Below are positions 60,277 to 64,000 of a DNA stretch of 64,000 nt, piece after piece. Within the stretch, counting starts at the first letter, position 1; each line of letters opens with the position of its first letter. The notes under the pieces are model-generated. The model made no database searches. It was not told the origin of the DNA and saw only the letters and a list, made by a program, of their open reading frames with translations. Both the position numbers and the translations under genes were made by a program. The stretch is from Paenibacillus sp. UNC499MF (GTDB taxonomy: Bacteria; Bacillota; Bacilli; Paenibacillales; NBRC-103111): assembly GCF_900107975.1 (NCBI RefSeq), contig NZ_FNVF01000005.1:62001-126000 (forward strand). The letters run 5' to 3'.

Positions 60277-60501
60277 TTGAAGGGCAGCGATCATAAAAAC
60301 AAATTCTTACTCACAAATCGTGAACGCGAAGTCTTTGAATTACTCGTACAGGACAAAACGACGAAGGATATCGCACAGCAGCTTTTTATCAGCGAGAAGA
60401 CCGTGCGTAACCATATCTCGAATGTCATGCAGAAGTTGAATGTAAAAGGTCGTTCACAGGCGGTAGTCGAGCTAATCAAGCTCGGGGAGCTAAAAATCTG
60501 A
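60277..60501 (+). CDS. gerE: Late mother-cell sporulation regulator GerE
   Basis: A 74-residue LuxR-type DNA-binding protein, the same length as Bacillus GerE, activating or repressing late spore-coat genes. LLTNREREVFELLVQDKTTK and FISEKTVRNHISNVMQKL are nearly identical to B. subtilis GerE. A TTG start at 60277 follows AAGGAGGG. It has no receiver domain. It lies behind a sigma-K-type promoter and ends in a hairpin terminator. Confidence 0.96.
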   Translation: MKGSDHKNKFLLTNREREVFELLVQDKTTKDIAQQLFISEKTVRNHISNVMQKLNVKGRSQAVVELIKLGELKI

Positions 60502-60526
60502 CGCAGCCACCCTTGCCAGGGCACAG

Positions 60527-60575
60527 AAAACCTCCCGGCCATCCTCTAAGGATTACGGAAGGTCTTTTCTTGTTT
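60527..60575 (+). terminator. Terminator after gerE
   Basis: An imperfect hairpin with ACCT/AGGT outer and ATCC/GGAT inner arms (60529-60562) followed by CTTTTCTTG on the plus strand, 25 bases after the stop. Confidence 0.65.
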
Positions 60576-60712
60576 TGGATTTTATAAAAAACCTCGTTAC
60601 CGTGTTTTTTTGTAATAGTTCCAATTTTTAACTACGAAAATTACCTCCACTATGACGCTTCTGCACCTGTTCTCTGTGCCATTCCTGATACCACTTTTGG
60701 ATAACCGTTGGA

Positions 60713-60856
60713 CTAGAAATCGTAGAAATCGTCGACTTTGAAATTCGAATGAGCATCATCTCTATAATACCGAATAATAAACGATTTACCTTTCGATGCA
60801 ATACACGATGCTGCAGATGCTGTTACTACGCTTGGTGTGTCGATTCCTTCTGCCAC
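60713..60856 (-). pseudogene. Fragment resembling the start of a DUF1906 glycoside-hydrolase-like protein
   Basis: A 47-codon minus-strand frame opens with GTG at 60856 behind GGAGGGGG and begins VAEGIDTPSVVTASAASCIA, then SKGKSFIIRYYRDDAHS. It resembles the N-terminus of DUF1906/Rv2525c-like glycoside hydrolase-like domains (GIDTPxxxT and a later R-Y-Y). It stops at 60713 after less than a quarter of such a domain. It starts 17 bases after the upstream lipoprotein stop. The sequence beyond has no continuation that I could align, so this is probably a truncated gene; a real small protein is possible. Confidence 0.45.
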
Positions 60857-60873
60857 TAAGCCCCCTCCGTCAA

Positions 60874-61635
60874 CTAGTTAATTGGAATTTTCTCTTCCGT
60901 ACTTGTGTTGTCGTCTCTATTTATTTTTTTATAGTAAAGCCCGCCGTTTTCTACACGGTCAAGTTTAAAGTAAACAGAGGCACTGCCGGAATTTTTAAGC
61001 TCTTTATAATCGCTGTTCGTTTCAATATTTTTGACTTTGATGGAAGACCATGCAGTGACTTTCTTGTTCTTGTCGGTCTCAAATGTTGAAAAAATTACGT
61101 TTTTCCCCGACTCATCCCAGAGCAGATCCGGATATGCTCTAATTCCGGCCACTTGTTGCTTCAAATCACTTACCTTATAAATTGTTGCAGAGACCTTGTC
61201 ATATCCAAGCTTACCAGTCGCAAAGGATTCCAGTGCATAGAAGGCAGTCCCTTGGTTATTCCATTTAAAGCCTGCCGGCTTAGGGATATCAACGATCTGC
61301 TGCGCATCAGCTCCAACCTTCTGGAGATAGGCCACCCCTGTTTCTGCATTCTTCATTTTAAAATACAAGACTTGAATCTTGTCTGGAGACCAAGTAATAA
61401 ATTTGATGCTTTGATCCTGCTTAAGTTCGCTTTCCAATTTCATCATAGCTTCCCCTTTCTCATTTTGTGTCGGCGTAGGTGTCGGGTTGGAAGTAGGGCT
61501 CATATTTGGAGTTACTGTTGATGTAGGCGTTTGAGTCGCTGGACTTGATGCAGTTACTTCTGCCTTATTGCTACATCCCATCAGCAAACTTGCAGCTATC
61601 GCTCCGGTGATAGACAAATTAAGAAACTTCTTCAT
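60874..61635 (-). CDS. Hypothetical lipoprotein
   Basis: A 253-residue lipoprotein. The signal ends in a canonical lipobox LLMGC at about residues 17-21, followed by a threonine/proline/serine linker (about 25-58). The mature domain (IKFITWSPDKIQVLYFKMKN, LLWDESGKNVIFSTFETDKN) has spaced SPDK/DESGKN motifs that recall TolB-like or WD-type beta-propeller blades, but it is too short for a full propeller. The codon use is AT-richer than neighbours. It is followed by the gene fragment at 60713-60856. Function unknown. Confidence 0.8.
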   Translation of the reverse strand: MKKFLNLSITGAIAASLLMGCSNKAEVTASSPATQTPTSTVTPNMSPTSNPTPTPTQNEKGEAMMKLESELKQDQSIKFITWSPDKIQVLYFKMKNAETGVAYLQKVGADAQQIVDIPKPAGFKWNNQGTAFYALESFATGKLGYDKVSATIYKVSDLKQQVAGIRAYPDLLWDESGKNVIFSTFETDKNKKVTAWSSIKVKNIETNSDYKELKNSGSASVYFKLDRVENGGLYYKKINRDDNTSTEEKIPIN

Positions 61636-61815
61636 GTTGGTTCATCCCCTTTTCGCGTTTGCCATATTATACCCCCTCGCTTCCTTTCCAAACATATCCT
61701 TTAACGCATCGTCGGACGAACAACAATTCCTCAATTTGGCATTTTCTATCTCTAAACGGACATTTATGACCAGCATATAAAACGTCTTAGAATCAATTCT
61801 AAAGGCATGTCAAAA

Positions 61816-61840
61816 AGTCATGATCCGAGTGGTCATGACT
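61816..61840 (-). terminator. Terminator-like hairpin with no clear gene upstream
   Basis: AGTCATGA (61816-61823) and TCATGACT (61833-61840) with a 9-base loop, followed on the minus strand by TTTTGACAT. No supported gene lies directly upstream on that strand. It resembles the hairpin after ispG (AAAGTCACGATCC arms). Confidence 0.5.
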
Positions 61841-62235
61841 ATGTTTATTTTATTTAATTTAATTTAATTTCTTATCTTTTGTGTAGTTAATGTATACATT
61901 AATGCCGGTTGAAGCGATTTATTGTAGTAATAGTGATTCTTACACTAACTGTAGAAGTTGTACAGTGCTCCAACCCGATAGTTAGAAAATTTGATATCAA
62001 ATATTTTTTATGTTCGTCATTCACAAATATTTTCTCATAACTATACGGACTAATTAAGCTCACCAATGTTACAAAATTAGAATAATTTATTGCCAGCATG
62101 TAGTACGCTATTATTGTTCCCTTCGTAACATTTTCGTCGTTCCTTTTGCCGTTCCCTTCGCGTTAGCTTCGTTTCAAAATCATTTTGTGCCTTTTTTTTA
62201 GAAAAGCTATAGTTAAATTTTAATGTTGTTTTTAC

Positions 62236-62268
62236 CCCAAAAGAAAACCGCCTTTTTCAAGGGCGGTT
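62236..62268 (-). terminator. Terminator after the acetyltransferase gene
   Basis: AACCGCC (62246-62252) and GGCGGTT (62262-62268) with a 9-base loop, followed on the minus strand by TTCTTTTGG. It lies 36 bases after the gene stop. Confidence 0.85.
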
Positions 62269-62304
62269 AATGTAACTATCATTATAATGAAACGGTTGTG
62301 AAAA

Positions 62305-62730
62305 TTAATTTTCAAATACCCTAAACATCCCTGTCATATGTGGCGAATGGTTCTTAAAACCGTACTTCTCATAAAAAGCGTCGTTACCTTCTGATGCAAA
62401 AAGTCCAACAAAGGCAATCCCGCTATCAAGACGACGCCTTTTGATATATGTAAGTAAATATTCTAGGATTTCTTTCCCTATTCCTAAACCTTGAAAAGAA
62501 GGTAAAATAGCTACGTCTTGAATGTAAAAATACATAAAATCGTCCCCGACTATACGACCCATTCCCACAGGCTCATCATTAATTGTTACGACAACACCAT
62601 AAAGGGAATTTTTTAATGAACCCTTGGACACTTCCGTATTAATACTACCCCAACCGACTGACTCCCATATAAACTTGTGTTCCGAGACAGAGGGGATACG
62701 TTCATGGATGCTATAATTCAAGGTTGCCAT
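62305..62730 (-). CDS. GNAT-family N-acetyltransferase
   Basis: A 141-residue acetyl-CoA-dependent transferase. The start is the ATG at 62730 (MATLNYSIHERIPSVSEHKF) behind GGTGG. Motif A, VAILPSFQGLGIGKEILEYL (Q-x-x-G-I-G), binds acetyl-CoA; the preceding NDEPVGMGRIVGDDFMYFYI is the beta-strand region and EGNDAFYEKYGFKNHSP is the C-terminal motif B. It is a stand-alone gene with its own terminator. The acceptor substrate is unknown. Confidence 0.88.
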   Translation of the reverse strand: MATLNYSIHERIPSVSEHKFIWESVGWGSINTEVSKGSLKNSLYGVVVTINDEPVGMGRIVGDDFMYFYIQDVAILPSFQGLGIGKEILEYLLTYIKRRRLDSGIAFVGLFASEGNDAFYEKYGFKNHSPHMTGMFRVFEN

Positions 62731-62895
62731 GTTAACCACCGTGCTTTCTTATAGTATTGGCGGCTAACCTTTAGGTTACCGCCTGTTTAACTGTTTTTGG
62801 TGTACTCCATGGCACTCACAACCTTTCTAAACAGAATCCGTCTCTCGATCAACTCGGGCTGCCCTCTTTATTTCCTATGCTATAAATATAAATGA

Positions 62896-63963
62896 TTATA
62901 ACGGAATCCAGCCCGATACGACCGCGCCGCCGTCCGAATGATTCCCTGCCGCAAGCTCGCCTCCATGCTGGCGGATGATACGTTGCGAGATGGTCAGACC
63001 GAGCCCGGCGCCTCCCGTCGCGCGGCTTCTCGACTGCTCTCCCCGATAGAGGGGCTCGAAAATCCGGTTAAGCTCCTCCGGTGTAAAGCCGGGCCCCGAA
63101 TCTTGAATCGTGAATGCCATACGGTCTTTCTCCCGTCGGCACTCTAAAACAATTCGGCCCTGAGTAGGCGTGTGCCGCACGGCATTGTCCAAGACATTGC
63201 TTATCGCGCGCTCCAGCAAATGCTCATCGGCTCTTATAAGGCATTCGCCCGGCTCAAATTGGAATGCGGCATGGATTGTGATCTGTTTCTGCTGCGCCTG
63301 CGGCTCCAGGCTGCCCACCGATTTTTGCACAATTTCAAAGAAGTTGCATGTGTCCTTGCTCAGCCCGTTCTCCTGATACTCCATCCTCGTAAATGTAAAA
63401 AGATCCTCGACCAGCCGGTCCAACTGCGCGGATTTCTCTTTGCACACGGCCACATATTTCAAAACTTGGTCCGGCGTGCGCGCAATGCCTTGCTCAAGCC
63501 CGTCCAAATACCCCCGCAGCGCAAATAAGGGAGTCCGCAGATCATGCGCGACGGCCGCGATGACGAACCGCCGTTCCTCCTCCAGCGCCGCTTGCTTCCG
63601 GTTCGAGCTTTGGAGTCCGTTCACCATGAACTCGAATCCGTCCCGGACCTCGGCGATTTCCCGGACAGCGGACTGCGGCAGCTCTATGTCCCAATCCCCG
63701 CCGGCTATTTGCCGGGCTGCAGCGCCAAGCTTTTCGAGAGGGTCGAGCAGATACCGGCGGATGCGAAAGCCAATGATCAAAAAAGCGAGCAGCAGGCCCG
63801 CAAAGGCCGCGATATGCGAAACTACATACGAGCCGGGCTGCCCGCCGCCAATATCCAGCGACCCTGTCGCAAACAAAAAGGCCGTTACAAAAAAAATCCA
63901 AGGCAGCAGCAGAAGCAGCGCCAAGCTCAGCAAAAAAGACGTTCGTATGCGAAGTCTCCTCAT
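62896..63963 (-). CDS. Sensor histidine kinase with HAMP domain
   Basis: A 355-residue kinase starting MRRLRIRTSFLLSLALLLLL at the ATG at 63963, directly after the stop of the upstream response regulator. Two N-terminal membrane segments flank a short extracytoplasmic loop; a HAMP region follows (GFRIRRYLLDPLEKLGAAAR). The HisKA box is VIAAVAHDLRTPLFALRGYL with the phosphoacceptor histidine in AHDLRTP. HATPase motifs are NVLDNAVRHTPTQG (N box), IQDSGPGFTPEEL (G1) and GGAGLGLTISQRI (G2). It is coupled to a PhoB-type regulator. The signal is unknown. Confidence 0.92.
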   Translation of the reverse strand: MRRLRIRTSFLLSLALLLLLPWIFFVTAFLFATGSLDIGGGQPGSYVVSHIAAFAGLLLAFLIIGFRIRRYLLDPLEKLGAAARQIAGGDWDIELPQSAVREIAEVRDGFEFMVNGLQSSNRKQAALEEERRFVIAAVAHDLRTPLFALRGYLDGLEQGIARTPDQVLKYVAVCKEKSAQLDRLVEDLFTFTRMEYQENGLSKDTCNFFEIVQKSVGSLEPQAQQKQITIHAAFQFEPGECLIRADEHLLERAISNVLDNAVRHTPTQGRIVLECRREKDRMAFTIQDSGPGFTPEELNRIFEPLYRGEQSRSRATGGAGLGLTISQRIIRQHGGELAAGNHSDGGAVVSGWIPL

Positions 63964-63964
63964 A

Positions 63965-64000
63965 TTACGCACGCCCGAATCGATAGCCAACGCCCCATAC
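63965..64000 (-). CDS. C-terminal end of an OmpR/PhoB-family response regulator (cut by window)
   Basis: The minus strand from the window edge reads VWGVGYRFGRA and then a stop (63965-63967). VWGVGYRF is the standard C-terminal beta-hairpin of OmpR/PhoB-type DNA-binding domains. The kinase ATG at 63963 follows the stop by one base, so the two genes are a coupled pair. Only the last 11 residues are in the window. Confidence 0.85.
   Translation of the reverse strand, partial: VWGVGYRFGRA

Larger units (their letters stand above)
61636..62304. other. AT-rich intergenic region
   Basis: About 670 bases, strongly AT-rich, with no accepted gene. It contains a hairpin at 61816-61840 with AGTCATGA and TCATGACT arms followed by a T-tract on the minus strand, and the acetyltransferase terminator at 62236-62268. 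A 66-codon frame at 61899-62099 has no good ribosome site. Confidence 0.55.

Noticed and set aside
60580-60873. Intact insertion sequence between gerE and the lipoprotein gene
   Set aside because: No transposase of credible length, no terminal inverted repeats and no target duplication were seen.
61899-62099. 66-codon minus-strand frame in the AT-rich region
   Set aside because: Weak, distant ribosome site and low-complexity composition typical of chance frames in AT-rich DNA. A terminator-like hairpin follows, so it is not fully excluded.

Overview
The window looks like the chromosome of a spore-forming, moderately GC-rich Firmicute of the Paenibacillus/Brevibacillus type. The reasons are gene order (tig-clpP-clpX, lonB-lonA-engB, hemA-hemX-hemC and gerM-rph-rdgB blocks like those of Bacillales), spore genes (gerE behind a sigma-K-like promoter, gerM, an AsnO-like asparagine synthetase), strong AGGAGG-type ribosome binding sites with many GTG and TTG starts, and hairpin/T-tract terminators. 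Almost everything to about 41 kb is on the minus strand. No rRNA, tRNA, CRISPR array or intact insertion sequence was seen.

1-11.1 kb holds tetrapyrrole synthesis in two transcription units. hemA-hemX-sirC-hemC-(550-base gap)-cobA/hemD-hemB makes uroporphyrinogen III and branches to siroheme. hemE-hemH-hemY, behind its own terminator and promoter, carries the coproporphyrin-dependent heme branch. 11.2-15.4 kb holds two unrecognised proteins, speD, and an SdpR/SdpI-type module with a candidate membrane protease and a clean palindromic operator. 15.5-26.8 kb is the protein quality-control block: engB, lonA, lonB, an amidase, ispG, clpX, clpP and tig.

28.8-41.1 kb is the most distinctive region: about 12 kb of same-strand genes that read as one catabolic unit. 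In transcription order they are a ROK-family repressor, a solute-binding lipoprotein, an ABC ATPase, a fused double permease, a large secreted PIG-L/LmbE-type deacetylase, a creatininase-family hydrolase, an ArgH/PurB-superfamily lyase, a BadF-type sugar kinase and a cytoplasmic PIG-L deacetylase. The single promoter has a consensus -35 and a near-consensus -10, a CcpA cre box in the spacer and a ROK-type operator at the start site. This suggests catabolite-repressed, substrate-induced uptake and breakdown of an unknown, probably amino-sugar-containing, compound.

41.2-64 kb is mixed: small Bacillales proteins, an AsnO-like synthetase, a YvfRSTU-like ABC/two-component set with a palindrome upstream, gerM-rph-rdgB (RdgB with an alanine-rich insert), a PgpA-family protein, an XRE/membrane-protein pair with duplicated operators, an MBL hydrolase, a methyltransferase, corA, a LysR regulator divergent from cidA/lrgB, an AT-rich P-loop protein, a copper-amine-oxidase-like protein, gerE, a lipoprotein followed by a gene remnant, an acetyltransferase, and a histidine kinase whose response regulator is cut by the window edge.

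All calls rest on reading the sequence and on remembered family features. No database search was run.
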